Source: Kitasatospora sp. MAA4
GTDB lineage: Bacteria; Actinomycetota; Actinomycetes; Streptomycetales; Streptomycetaceae
NCBI RefSeq assembly: GCF_029893355.1
Contig: NZ_JARZAI010000013.1
Coordinates: 1 to 64,000 of the forward strand
Reading direction: 5' to 3'
Length of the DNA stretch: 64,000 bases
Shown: piece after piece, positions 45,559 to 54,264 of the stretch
Position numbering within the stretch: position 1 is the stretch's first letter
How the letters are laid out: every line of letters starts with the position of its first letter
The notes under the pieces: model-generated
Told to the model about the DNA's origin: nothing
Seen by the model: the letters and a program-made list of their open reading frames with translations, nothing else
Databases searched by the model: none
Made by a program: the position numbers and the translations under genes

Positions 45559-46687
45559 GCAACCCGCGCAGCCGGAGCGCCGGGCCGCGCAGGTGCGGGG
45601 CCGCGGCGGTCCGGGCCCGTGCCAGGGTGAGCCGCAGCGACAGCGCCACCGCGAACCAGCGGGGCCCGAGCAGCAGCCGGTGGTTGTGCTCGCGCTCGGG
45701 CCGCCAGCGCTCCTTGTACGGCTCCTCGCCGCGCATCAGGCTGAGCTCCGGGATGCCGGCCCGGACGGCCTCCTCCAACGAGGTGCCGAAGAGCAGTCCG
45801 GCGATGTCCAGCCGCTCGCGCAGCCGCGGATGCGCGCCGTAGAGGTAGAGGCCGGCGAAGGACGGGCAGAGCAGCAGCAGGTCCACCGCCATCAGCTCGC
45901 CGTCCAGGTGGTAGCGGTAGACCACCGCCTGGCCCAGCTCGGCCAGGCCCGCCGTGGACTCCTTGAGGTGCGCGGCGAAGCGCTCGCTGACGTGCTCGGG
46001 GGTGACCGTGCGGCTCTCCCACTGGAGCGCGTGCAGGCCGAGCAGGTCGGCCATCGCCGCCGGGACCTCCGCCACCGGCACCCGGCAGGCCTGCACCCCG
46101 GCGTCGGCCAGCTTGCGCTGCTTGGCCCGGCTGCGCTGGGCGGTGCGGCCCGGCAGCCGGGCCAGCAGCTGGTCCATCGGCACCGCCGGCAGGTGCTGGC
46201 AGACCGAGTCGAGCAGCTGGTGGCGCCGGCCCGCCCAGTGCGCGTAGACCTGGTGGGCGGCCGATCCCGGCCGGACCTCGCGCAGGTCCAGGGCGTGCCA
46301 GGGGCGGTGCAGCGGCAGCGCGGCGGCCAGCCGGGCGGCGGCCTCGGCGGCGCAGGAGTCGTCCAGCAGCAGATCGGTGAAGTCGATCAGCCGGCCGCCG
46401 AGCGCGGTGAAGGTCCCGGTCCGGCTGCGCTGGAGGGCGGCCGCGCCGACCAGCAGGCCGCCGCGCCGCACCAGCAGGACGTACAGCGCGCCCGGGCGGC
46501 CGTACGCACGCCACCAGGACTGCTGCCAGGCGGCCGCCTGGAACGGGGTCGTGGTGCGGCAGCGGGAGGCCAGGCCGTCCCACTCGTCGGCGAGGTGGGC
46601 CAGCGCCCGGTCGTCGCGGCGGACCTCGGTGGTCCACTGCTCGGCGGCCACGGGGGTGCGGGTGGCGACCCGGGTTCTGGTTCTCAC
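45539..46687 (-). CDS. GNAT/CelD-type acetyltransferase of the polysaccharide locus
   Basis: A 382-aa protein of the BioF2-like/CelD acyltransferase group (GNAT fold related to FemAB): TTPFQAAAWQQSWWRAYG in the N-terminal part, then LGGRLIDFTDLLLDD, a basic linker, and the C-terminal GNAT domain (VYRYHLDGELMAVDLLLL...LYLYGAHPRLRERLDIAGLLFGTSLEEAVRAGIPELSLMRGEEPYKERW). Such proteins acylate exopolysaccharides or lipid carriers. It overlaps the Wzz-like gene by 4 nt and ends 20 nt inside the GH26-like gene. Confidence 0.85.
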   Translation of the reverse strand: MRTRTRVATRTPVAAEQWTTEVRRDDRALAHLADEWDGLASRCRTTTPFQAAAWQQSWWRAYGRPGALYVLLVRRGGLLVGAAALQRSRTGTFTALGGRLIDFTDLLLDDSCAAEAAARLAAALPLHRPWHALDLREVRPGSAAHQVYAHWAGRRHQLLDSVCQHLPAVPMDQLLARLPGRTAQRSRAKQRKLADAGVQACRVPVAEVPAAMADLLGLHALQWESRTVTPEHVSERFAAHLKESTAGLAELGQAVVYRYHLDGELMAVDLLLLCPSFAGLYLYGAHPRLRERLDIAGLLFGTSLEEAVRAGIPELSLMRGEEPYKERWRPEREHNHRLLLGPRWFAVALSLRLTLARARTAAAPHLRGPALRLRGLLSSVRR

Positions 46688-47346
46688 TTGGACCTCCCGG
46701 CAGGCGCGGGCTCAGGTTCGGGAGTCGGGACGGGCTCCGGGCTCGGGCCCGGGACGACTGCGGCCGGCTCGGCCGGCTCCCCCGTCGGAGCACTCCGGCG
46801 GCGGGTCATCATCACCAGCGACCCGACCAGCACGCCCGCGGCCGCGCCCACCGCCACGTCCAGCTGGTGGCTGGGGGTGGTCGGCGCGGCCGGATCGGCG
46901 GCCGCGGCCAGCGGGACCAGCTTGACGCCGGTCTCCTTGCTGCTGGTGTTGGCGAAGGCCACCAGCGACCTGGCCACCGCGTCGGCGGAGCGCACGGCGT
47001 CCTGCGGCCGGCCGCCGGTGCCGTCGATCTCGATCACCGGCGCGTCCGGCGAAGTGGTGCCGGTCACCAGGCTCGCCAGCTCGGCGCTGCTGCGCCCGGC
47101 GTCCGCGGCGGCACCGATCAGCACCTGCGGCTGCCCGGCCAGCCGGCCGTACGCCTGCGCGAAGTTGACCGCCAGCGCGCCGTCACCGCCGCTCTCCGGG
47201 ACCACCACCACATAGGAGTTGGCGGAGTAGACCGGCGGCGTGAGCACCGCGTAGCCGGCCCCGGCCACCGCGCCGAGCGGCACGGCGATCGCCACCGGCC
47301 ACCAGATCCGGGCCAACTTGCGGGCACTGTTGCGTAGTTCTGACAT
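46684..47346 (-). CDS. Wzz-like chain-length/co-polymerase protein without kinase domain
   Basis: A 220-aa membrane protein. A cytoplasmic N-terminal helix is followed by TM1 (about 14-34, ending GYAVLTPPVYSANSYVVV), an extracytoplasmic domain, TM2 (about 160-182) and a Pro/Glu-rich tail. This is the Wzz/YveK topology controlling polysaccharide chain length. The tyrosine-kinase part and a Tyr-rich tail are absent. It lies 2 nt from the GT4 gene stop-start region and overlaps the acetyltransferase gene. Confidence 0.82.
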   Translation of the reverse strand: MSELRNSARKLARIWWPVAIAVPLGAVAGAGYAVLTPPVYSANSYVVVVPESGGDGALAVNFAQAYGRLAGQPQVLIGAAADAGRSSAELASLVTGTTSPDAPVIEIDGTGGRPQDAVRSADAVARSLVAFANTSSKETGVKLVPLAAAADPAAPTTPSHQLDVAVGAAAGVLVGSLVMMTRRRSAPTGEPAEPAAVVPGPSPEPVPTPEPEPAPAGRSK

Positions 47347-47348
47347 CT

Positions 47349-48497
47349 CTAGGACTCCCTCGGTCCGATCCGGACGGGCGTCTTCGCGCCACGCCCCAAC
47401 CGCTGGTACAGAACGGCCAGTTCGGCGGCCGTGCGGGCAATGTCGTAGTGCGCCACGGCGGGTGGCTGCGGCAGTGCGGTGCTGCGCCTGGCGCCGAGGG
47501 TGGAGAGCGCGGCCAGGTAGGAGGCGGCGTCCGAGGGCACCTTGAGCGCGCCCGGCGCGGCCTGCGCGGGCAGCTCGTCGAGCGCGGGGCAGGCGCTGTG
47601 GCAGACCGGCAGGCCGGCCGCCAGGCCCTCCAGCACGGCCACCCCGAAGGTCTCCTCGACCGACGGCGCCGCCAGCACGTCCATCGCGGTCATCAGGTCG
47701 CGCACGTCGTCCCGCTCGCCCACGCAGATCAGCCGGTCGGCGACGCCGAGCCGGGCCGCCTGCCGTTCCAGGGCGGCGCGCTCGGGGCCCTCGCCGACCA
47801 GCAGCAGCCGCGCGTCGCGCTCGGCGGGCAGCCCGGCCAGCACGTCCACCAGCACCGAGAACCGCTTGCCCGCCACCAGCCGCCCCACGCCGCCTAGCAC
47901 CCAGGCCTCCGGCGGTACGTTCAGCGAGGCCCGGACGGTCTGGCGCAGCGCGGCGCGGGAGGCGGTGGGCAGCGCGTAGCGGGCCGCCTCGATGCCGTTC
48001 GGCAGCACGTGCACCCGCTGCCGGGGCACCCCCCACTCGGCGAGCGTGGCGGCGACCTGTCCGGAGACCGCGACGGTGCTGCCGCCGAGCCGCTCGGCCG
48101 CCAGGTAGAGCGACTTGACGCCGGCGCCGACCGGACGGCCCTCGATGGTCCCGGCGTGCAGCGAGTGCTCGGTGGCGAGCACCGTGCGCACCCCGGCCAG
48201 CCGGGCGGCCAGCCGGCCGTAGAGCCCGGCCCGGTAGAGGTGGGTGTGCACGATGTCGTAGCGCCCGCGCCGGATCAGCCGGGTGAGCCGGGGCAGCACC
48301 GTGAGGTCGCGGTTGCCGCGCATCGCCAGGTCGTGCACGGTGAAGCCCTCGGCGCGCAGCGCGTCGGCCACCGTGCCGGGGTTGGTCAGGGTGGCCACCT
48401 CGCTGTGGTAGCCGCGCGGCAAGTGCCGCAGGGTGAGCAGCAGTTGGCGCTCGGCGCCGCCCGCTGCCAGCCCGGTGATGATGTGCAGTACCTTCAT
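47349..48497 (-). CDS. GT4 family glycosyltransferase
   Basis: A 382-aa GT-B enzyme. The N-terminal domain begins MKVLHIITGLAAGGAERQLL, with HTHLYRAGLYGRLAARLAG. The C-terminal nucleotide-sugar domain shows VGRLVAGKR, LLLVGEGPERAALE and the E-x7-E motif in PSVEETFGVAVLEGLA. It adds a sugar to the growing polysaccharide on the cytoplasmic face. Coupled by a 4-nt overlap to the deacetylase gene. Confidence 0.92.
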   Translation of the reverse strand: MKVLHIITGLAAGGAERQLLLTLRHLPRGYHSEVATLTNPGTVADALRAEGFTVHDLAMRGNRDLTVLPRLTRLIRRGRYDIVHTHLYRAGLYGRLAARLAGVRTVLATEHSLHAGTIEGRPVGAGVKSLYLAAERLGGSTVAVSGQVAATLAEWGVPRQRVHVLPNGIEAARYALPTASRAALRQTVRASLNVPPEAWVLGGVGRLVAGKRFSVLVDVLAGLPAERDARLLLVGEGPERAALERQAARLGVADRLICVGERDDVRDLMTAMDVLAAPSVEETFGVAVLEGLAAGLPVCHSACPALDELPAQAAPGALKVPSDAASYLAALSTLGARRSTALPQPPAVAHYDIARTAAELAVLYQRLGRGAKTPVRIGPRES

Positions 48498-49282
48498 CGC
48501 TCGATTCCCTTTCCGGCCCTGCGCAGTTCGGTCACCACGTCGCGCAGCCCGTGTCGGCCGCGTTTGGCGCGCAGGCGCCAGGCGCCGTCCCGGTCGCCCA
48601 CGTAGCAGCGGGGCAGCGCGAAGCGGCCCGCCAGCACGCTGTGGCCGATCGCCACCGCGTAGTCGTAGCCCGCCGCGGCGACGGCCCGGGTGGCGGGCTC
48701 GTCCACCGCGCCGTACGGGTAGCAGAAGCCGGTGACCGGTCCGCCGACCAGCTCCTCCAGCGCCCGCCGGCTGTCCCGGACCTCCGCGTGCAGCACGTGC
48801 GCGGGGACCCCGGGCAGCGCCCGGTGGCTCAGCCCGTGCGAGCCGATCTCCCAGTCGGAGCCGGCCAGTTCGCGCACCTGCTCGACGGTCAGCAGCTGCT
48901 TGCGCGGGCCCTTGACGTCCCAGCCGTTGTCGCCGCCGAGCCGGTCCGCGACGACGTACGCGGTGGCGGTGAACCCGTAGCCGCGCAGCACCGGGACGAC
49001 GTGCCGGGCGAAGTCCGCGTACCCGTCGTCGAAGGTCAGGCCGACCAGGCGGCCCGGCTGCCCGGCCGCCTGCGCGGCCAGCAGGTCGCGCATGCTGACG
49101 CCACGCCAGCCGCGGCTGGCCAGCCAGCGCATCTGGGCGGCGAACCGCTGCGGACTGACCGTGAGCAGGTACGGATCGTCCTCCTCGTCGGCGACCGAGT
49201 GGTACATCAGGACCCAGGGAGCCCCGTACCGGCGTCCGGCGCTCTGCTGCGGCAGGCGCAGGTGGCTGAGTTCAGCGGCCAT
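48494..49282 (-). CDS. Polysaccharide deacetylase (NodB domain, CE4)
   Basis: A 262-aa carbohydrate esterase 4 protein. MT1 is TFDDGYAD (catalytic and metal Asp), MT2 is SHGLSHRAL (metal His pair H-x3-H), and a further motif is FCYPYGAVDE. YHSVADEEDDPY at the N-terminus is typical. No clear signal peptide is seen, so it may act on cytoplasmic lipid-linked sugars or leave by another route. It overlaps the flippase gene by 11 nt. Confidence 0.9.
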   Translation of the reverse strand: MAAELSHLRLPQQSAGRRYGAPWVLMYHSVADEEDDPYLLTVSPQRFAAQMRWLASRGWRGVSMRDLLAAQAAGQPGRLVGLTFDDGYADFARHVVPVLRGYGFTATAYVVADRLGGDNGWDVKGPRKQLLTVEQVRELAGSDWEIGSHGLSHRALPGVPAHVLHAEVRDSRRALEELVGGPVTGFCYPYGAVDEPATRAVAAAGYDYAVAIGHSVLAGRFALPRCYVGDRDGAWRLRAKRGRHGLRDVVTELRRAGKGIER

Positions 49283-51059
49283 CGGGCAGTGTTCCTTCCT
49301 CCGGGAGGTCTCGGGAGCCGGCCTGGCGGGCGGCGAACGGCACCGCGTCGGCAGGCTTCGAGCGGGGCCCGGCGGGGCGGAACCGGCGGACCGGGTCCAG
49401 CACTTCGCGGGCGCCGAGCAGTGCGCCGAGGACGGCGTAGGCCACCACGACCGCGAGTCCGCCGGCGGCGATCGACAGCAGCGGCTGGGCGCTGGCCCGG
49501 GCCGCGATCGTCCCGGCCGCCGTCGCCCCCACCCCGGCCGCCAGCAGCCGGGCCTGGCCCGCCAGCACCTGGCGCATCCGCAGCGCGATGCCGCGCATCG
49601 GCAGGCCGCGCAGCAGCAGGGCGGCGGTGCTGGTGATGCCGGCCGCGTTGCCGGCCGCCAGGCCGAGCGCCCCGAAGCGGGGCATCGCCAGCAGGCTGAC
49701 CAGCGTGGTGACCAGCAGGCCGACGGCCATCGAGGCGACCGGGTACCAGTCGAGCAGCTGGCGCCCCCCGGCGTCCGGCCGCGGGTCGTCGGCGCGCCGG
49801 ACGGCCGGGCGCATCGAGAAGAACGGCCGCACCAGCACCCCCGTCAGCGCCTGGGCCAGCAGGCCGAGGCTGTAGACCTGGATCACCTGGGCGGTGGCCG
49901 CGGTGTCCTCGGGGCTGAAGGCGCCGCGCTGGAAGAGCAGTTCGACCACGGCCGGCGCGCAGGAGATCAGGAAGGAGGTGCCGACCAGGACCACCGCGGC
50001 GGCCTGGCCGAGGTCCTTCTCCACCCGGTCGCGGGCCGCCAGCAGGTCGCCGGCCGCCAGCGCCCGCGCCACCAGCGGGAAGGTCACCGTGCAGATCAGG
50101 ATCGCGGTGGTCATCGCGAGCTGGGAGACCTTGGTGGCGTAGTTGAGGTGCGAGATGGTGCCGGGCGGCAGCGCCGAGCCGAGGTAGCGCTCGATGAAGA
50201 CCTGCGACTGGCGGCTGAGCGTGAAGGCCGCCACCGGCAGCAGGGCGAGCGGGCTGAGCACCAGGGGCCGCGGCCGGGCCGGCACGGCCCTGGTGCGCGG
50301 GCGGCCGGCCCGCAGCCGGCGGGCGAACGGGACGATCAGCACCCCGGCCATCAGCAGGCTGCCGAAGGCCACCCCCAGCGCGGCGGCCCGCACCCCGAGC
50401 CTGCCGTGGCCGAAGCTCAGGACGCCCAGGATGCCCAGGTTGTACGCCACGTAGATGGCGGCGGGGGCGGTGAAGCGGTGGTGGGCGCGCAGTGCGGCGC
50501 CCAGGTAGCCGGCCACCCCGAAGGGCAGGATCGTCACGGCGGTGATCCGGGTGCAGGTGACCGCGAGCGGCGCGTCGGCCAGCCCGGGGGCCAGCGCGTG
50601 CACCACGGCCGGCGCCCAGAGCGCGGTGGCGCCGGACAGCGCGCAGAGCACGGCCAGCAGCCAGGGCAGCGTGGCGGCGGTCAACTGCCGTACCGGGTCG
50701 GGCCCGTCGGGCTGCTCCTCGCGCAGCACCAGGGCCAGGCTGAAGGCCGGGACCATCAGGAACGCCATCGCGTCCTCGATCAGCAGCGGCGCCGCGGTCT
50801 CCGGGACGGTCCAGGAGACCAGGAAGGCGTCGGTGCCCTCGTCCGCGCCGAAGAACCGGGCCAGCAGCAGGTCGCGCAGCAGGCCGAGCGCCGAGCCGAC
50901 CGCGCTGAGCACCGCTGTGACGCCGAAGGCGCGGGCCAGGAACGAGCCGGTGCGCGGCGGCTGGGGCGGCTCGGCGCCGGTCGGCGGGACCGGTGCCGGT
51001 GGAGCGGTGACGCTCTGGTCGGTGGTCACGGCGTCGGTGGTCACAGCGTCGGTGGTCAC
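49272..51059 (-). CDS. MurJ-like/Wzx-type polysaccharide flippase
   Basis: A 595-aa protein with about 14 membrane helices of the MVF/MATE superfamily (ARFFGADEGTDAFLVSWTVPE.., FTLSRQSQVFIERYLGSALPPGTISHLNYATKVSQL). It most likely flips lipid-linked repeat units across the membrane. The GTG at 51059 overlaps the previous stop (GTGA). It begins with three VTTDA-type repeats encoded by 15-bp DNA repeats, each containing another possible GTG start. Confidence 0.88.
   Translation of the reverse strand: MTTDAVTTDAVTTDQSVTAPPAPVPPTGAEPPQPPRTGSFLARAFGVTAVLSAVGSALGLLRDLLLARFFGADEGTDAFLVSWTVPETAAPLLIEDAMAFLMVPAFSLALVLREEQPDGPDPVRQLTAATLPWLLAVLCALSGATALWAPAVVHALAPGLADAPLAVTCTRITAVTILPFGVAGYLGAALRAHHRFTAPAAIYVAYNLGILGVLSFGHGRLGVRAAALGVAFGSLLMAGVLIVPFARRLRAGRPRTRAVPARPRPLVLSPLALLPVAAFTLSRQSQVFIERYLGSALPPGTISHLNYATKVSQLAMTTAILICTVTFPLVARALAAGDLLAARDRVEKDLGQAAAVVLVGTSFLISCAPAVVELLFQRGAFSPEDTAATAQVIQVYSLGLLAQALTGVLVRPFFSMRPAVRRADDPRPDAGGRQLLDWYPVASMAVGLLVTTLVSLLAMPRFGALGLAAGNAAGITSTAALLLRGLPMRGIALRMRQVLAGQARLLAAGVGATAAGTIAARASAQPLLSIAAGGLAVVVAYAVLGALLGAREVLDPVRRFRPAGPRSKPADAVPFAARQAGSRDLPEEGTLPDGR
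51018..51059. repeat. Three 15-bp direct repeats at the flippase gene start
   Basis: The 12-bp core GTCGGTGGTCAC occurs at 51018-51029, 51033-51044 and 51048-51059. The period of 15 bp keeps the reading frame and repeats VTTDA at the protein N-terminus. Copy number could vary between strains. Confidence 0.9.
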
Positions 51060-52378
51060 AGCGCGCGGCCGTCCGTACGGTCCGGCAGCGCCCACCAGGC
51101 CGCCACGCCCAGGATCACCGAGGTCAGCACGGTGGTGGTGCCCCCGATGTCCGCGTACAGGAAGTCGACCAGCACCCAGCTGAGCAGTCCGACGGCGGCC
51201 GGTCCGGCGTCGCCCGAGCGGCGCAGGCAGCCCAGCAGCAGGGCGAGGAAGAGCGCGCCGTACGCGACGATGCCGACCAGGCCCTGCTCGCTGAGCACCA
51301 GGAAGTACATGTTGTGCGGGGAGAGCAGCGGCTCGCGCTCGAAGCCGATCGTGGAGTCGGCCGCGTCGCTGCCCGAGGAGAGCCGCAACGGCGCGTGCGA
51401 GTCCCGCAGTTGCGGGAAGCTCTTGGGGCCGGCCCCGGTCACCGGGTGGTCCGCCCAGATCGCCGCGGCGGTCGCCCACAGGTCGTAGCGGTCGCTGACC
51501 GAGTGGTCCTCGTTGCCGCCGGAGACCGAGCCGATGCTGTCCAGCCGCTCGGCGACCCCGCCGCCGCCCAGACCCAGACCGCCGACCAGGACGACCGCGG
51601 CCGCCAGCCCGATCACCGCGCTGCGCACCGCCAGCCGGGCGTCGGCCCGCAGCATCAGCACGGTGACCGCGACGCCGCAGGCGATCCAGCTGCCCCGGCT
51701 GAAGGAGACCGCGAGCGGGAAGACCAGGAAGGCCGCCGCCGCGAACAGGGCGCGGCGCAGCAGCGGGTTGCGGCGCTCGGCCAGCGCCAGGGCCAGCGCG
51801 GCCAGCAGGCCGAAGCTGACCACCCCGGACATCGCCATGACGTCCAGCGCGCCGAAGGTGCCGACCGCCCGGATCGGCTCGCCGGTGTAGGAGGCGCCGG
51901 TGCCGGTGAGGTACTGCTCGGCGCCGACGCCGCCCTCGATCAGCGCGGCCAGCACGAAGGCGCCGAGCACCAGGCGCAGATCCCTGCGGTCGCGCAGCGA
52001 GCAGAGCACCGAGGCCGGCACCAGCACGAAGATCTGCACCAGCCGGACGAACCCGGTCAGGCTGGCGGACGGGTCGATCGAGGTCACCGTGGCGGCCGCG
52101 GCCGCGCAGACCACCCCGCAGAAGACCGCGCAGGCCTGCCGGCCGAGCGCCAGCGGCCGTCCGCGCAGCAGATCCAGGGCGATCAGTGCGACCAGGCCGA
52201 GCGAGGCCAGGTCGGCCGCGGTGATGTGGACGGCGGCGGTGACGTCCTTCTCGCCGGTCGGCACGCAGACCAGCAGGATGGTGGCCGCGGCGAGCAGGCT
52301 GGGCCGGGCCAGCAGCAGCTGCCAGGGCCGTCGTAAGGCCGCACCGCGTGCGGCGGACAGTGGGAGGGCGATCGCCAC
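51056..52378 (-). CDS. O-antigen ligase/polymerase-like membrane protein
   Basis: A 440-aa protein with about 11-12 membrane helices and the Wzy_C/WaaL-type extracytoplasmic loop (DRYDLWATAAAIWADHPVTGAGPKSFPQLRDSHAPLRL ... SPHNMYFLVLSEQGLVG), with the conserved H-N in SPHN. It likely polymerises or ligates repeat units. The start is a GTG at 52378, 5 nt from the sugar transferase stop. It overlaps the flippase by 4 nt. Confidence 0.88.
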   Translation of the reverse strand: MAIALPLSAARGAALRRPWQLLLARPSLLAAATILLVCVPTGEKDVTAAVHITAADLASLGLVALIALDLLRGRPLALGRQACAVFCGVVCAAAAATVTSIDPSASLTGFVRLVQIFVLVPASVLCSLRDRRDLRLVLGAFVLAALIEGGVGAEQYLTGTGASYTGEPIRAVGTFGALDVMAMSGVVSFGLLAALALALAERRNPLLRRALFAAAAFLVFPLAVSFSRGSWIACGVAVTVLMLRADARLAVRSAVIGLAAAVVLVGGLGLGGGGVAERLDSIGSVSGGNEDHSVSDRYDLWATAAAIWADHPVTGAGPKSFPQLRDSHAPLRLSSGSDAADSTIGFEREPLLSPHNMYFLVLSEQGLVGIVAYGALFLALLLGCLRRSGDAGPAAVGLLSWVLVDFLYADIGGTTTVLTSVILGVAAWWALPDRTDGRAL

Positions 52379-52383
52379 CGGTG

Positions 52384-53892
52384 TCAGCTCCCGTCCGGAT
52401 GCAGCATCAGGGCGGCGGTGCGCAGCAGGATCTTGACGTCCTGCCAGAGGCTCCAGCTCTCGATGTAGCGGTTGTCGTAGCGGATCCGGTCCTCGATCGA
52501 GGTGTCCCCGCGCAGGCCGTTGACCTGCGCCAGGCCGGTGATGCCGACCGGTACCCGGTGGCGGTCGGCGTACTCGGGGTGGGTCTGGGCGAAGCGCATC
52601 ACGAAGTACGGGCGCTCCGGGCGCGGGCCGACCAGGCTCATGTCGCCGCGCAGCACGTTCCACAGCTGCGGCAGCTCGTCCAGCGAACTGCGGCGCAGCA
52701 GGCGGCCGACCGGGCCCATCCGGTTGTCCTCGGAGATGCTCCAGCGGGTCGCCGACTCGTGCTCGTTGCTGGGGCGCAGGGTGCGGAACTTGAGGACGGT
52801 GAAGACCTTGCCGTCCAGACCGGTGCGCTGCTGGCGGAAGAGCACACCGGGGCCGGTGTCCCAGCGCACCGCGATCGCGCAGACCGCCAGCACCGGGGCG
52901 ACGGCGATCAGGCCGAGCCCCGAGGCGACGACGTCCAGGGCGCGCTTGGCCGCCCAGCCCGGGCGGCGCAGCGCCGGGCGGCCCAGCCGCAGGCACGGGA
53001 AGCCCCAGAGGTGGTCGGCGCAGCGCCGGACGGCCGGCTCCAGCGAGCCGTACTCGCGCAGCGCCGGGACCAGCCAGACCTGGCAGCCGAGCCGGGTGGC
53101 CTCGCGCAGCGCGGCGGTGGTCTCCGCCTCGTTCGCGGCGCCGGCGGTGGCGAGCACATGGCGCACGCCGTGCCGGCGGACCTCGCGTTCCAGCACCTCG
53201 CGGCCGCCGAGCACCGGCAGCGGCGAGTCGCCGGGCAGCAGCACCGGATCCGGGTCCAGGTAGCCGACCGGGCGCATGCCGTACTCCCGGCGCTCGCGCA
53301 GCACCGCGGCCACCCGCTGGCCGAGCGGGCCGGCGCCGAGCACCAGGACGGGCACCGGACGGCGGCGGCGGACCCGGCGCAGCGCGCCGTACAGCGCCGC
53401 CCGGCCGAGCGCCGCGGTGAGCAGCAGCACGCCGAGCAGGGCCAGCAGGCGCAGCGGGGTGGCCGGGCCGCAGGAGGGCCAGTGGCCGGAGAGCGCGGCT
53501 GCCAGCGTGACGGCGAAGGCCAGTGCGACGGCGGCCCGGCCAGCCAGCGCGGGCAGCTCGTCCAGCGCCGAGGGGGTCATCCGGATGCGGTACAGGCCGC
53601 CGGCCAGGTTGAGCGGCAGCAGCACGGGGAGGACGGCCGCCGCTCCGGCCAGCGGGTGCGCCGGGTCCACCGCGCAGACCGCGGCGGCGCCGCAGCCGGC
53701 CAGCGCGTCGACCATGAGCAGGCCGACCGGCAGGACGAGGCGGGAGCGCAGGCCCCGGCGGTGTCGGCCGAGCGGCGGCGCGGACCGCGACTGGGCCGGC
53801 CGGGTGGGCCGGTCCAGGACCTCGGTCGTGGTCCGCCGTACCCCGGCCGTGGACCGCCCGGGTCGCGGCACACTCTCGTGGTCAATGGTCAT
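52384..53892 (-). CDS. Polyprenyl-phosphate sugar phosphotransferase (WbaP/CpsE type)
   Basis: A 502-aa protein that starts glycan assembly by moving a sugar-1-phosphate onto undecaprenyl phosphate. It has about four to five N-terminal membrane helices, a Rossmann-like middle domain (VLVLGAGPLGQRVAAVL), and a C-terminal bacterial sugar transferase domain (KRALDVVASGLGLI, KFRTL, DELPQLWNVLRGDMSLVGPRPE). First gene of the minus-strand operon down to 45539. The ATG at 53892 has a distant GGGGAG; an in-frame extension to 54129 has poor codon use and was not accepted. Confidence 0.92.
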   Translation of the reverse strand: MTIDHESVPRPGRSTAGVRRTTTEVLDRPTRPAQSRSAPPLGRHRRGLRSRLVLPVGLLMVDALAGCGAAAVCAVDPAHPLAGAAAVLPVLLPLNLAGGLYRIRMTPSALDELPALAGRAAVALAFAVTLAAALSGHWPSCGPATPLRLLALLGVLLLTAALGRAALYGALRRVRRRRPVPVLVLGAGPLGQRVAAVLRERREYGMRPVGYLDPDPVLLPGDSPLPVLGGREVLEREVRRHGVRHVLATAGAANEAETTAALREATRLGCQVWLVPALREYGSLEPAVRRCADHLWGFPCLRLGRPALRRPGWAAKRALDVVASGLGLIAVAPVLAVCAIAVRWDTGPGVLFRQQRTGLDGKVFTVLKFRTLRPSNEHESATRWSISEDNRMGPVGRLLRRSSLDELPQLWNVLRGDMSLVGPRPERPYFVMRFAQTHPEYADRHRVPVGITGLAQVNGLRGDTSIEDRIRYDNRYIESWSLWQDVKILLRTAALMLHPDGS

Positions 53893-54264
53893 CAGCGCAC
53901 GAACTCCCCTGCTGTGTGCCCCTGGCGTCGGGTTCCCGGATCCGGTTGCCCGGCACCGGGATCCCGGTCCATGGGCGCGGTCCGGGTAGCACCTGCTACC
54001 GCGCTGGCGGCTCTCGATCACATGTGCACAAGGACTTGGTCGAGGATCTCGCGCAATACGAATGAAGCAGGCAATATCAGACATTACCGAACGCTGGCTA
54101 AAATTCCGGAAGTTGACTTGCCATTTCATTCCACCCGCCCATTAATAGTAATTTCCGACTTAGTTGATGCGAATGACCTTTCGACACGGGGGCAGCATTC
54201 CTGTGGTGGAGATGATTCTCACGACCGGCGTTCCCATGGCAGGCACTCACTGCCTGAGAAACGA
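53893..54264. other. AT-rich intergenic region of the polysaccharide locus
   Basis: 372 nt without a credible gene. The part from 54010 to 54200 is far more AT-rich than its surroundings (for example 54140-54170) and should contain the operon promoter reading to the left. Near 54240-54256 a short inverted repeat CAGGCA-ctcac-TGCCTG follows the stop of the GT4 gene at 54265 and may help end its transcript. No clear -35/-10 pair could be chosen. Confidence 0.45.

Noticed and set aside
51018-51059. Regular short repeats considered as a CRISPR array.
   Set aside because: Unit is 12 bp with 3-bp spacers inside a coding sequence; it is an in-frame codon repeat. No CRISPR-like array exists in the window.
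53893-54129. N-terminal extension of the sugar transferase frame to 54129.
   Set aside because: The extra codons are AT-rich or Arg/Ser-rich with no family similarity, while the ATG at 53892 gives a normal length.
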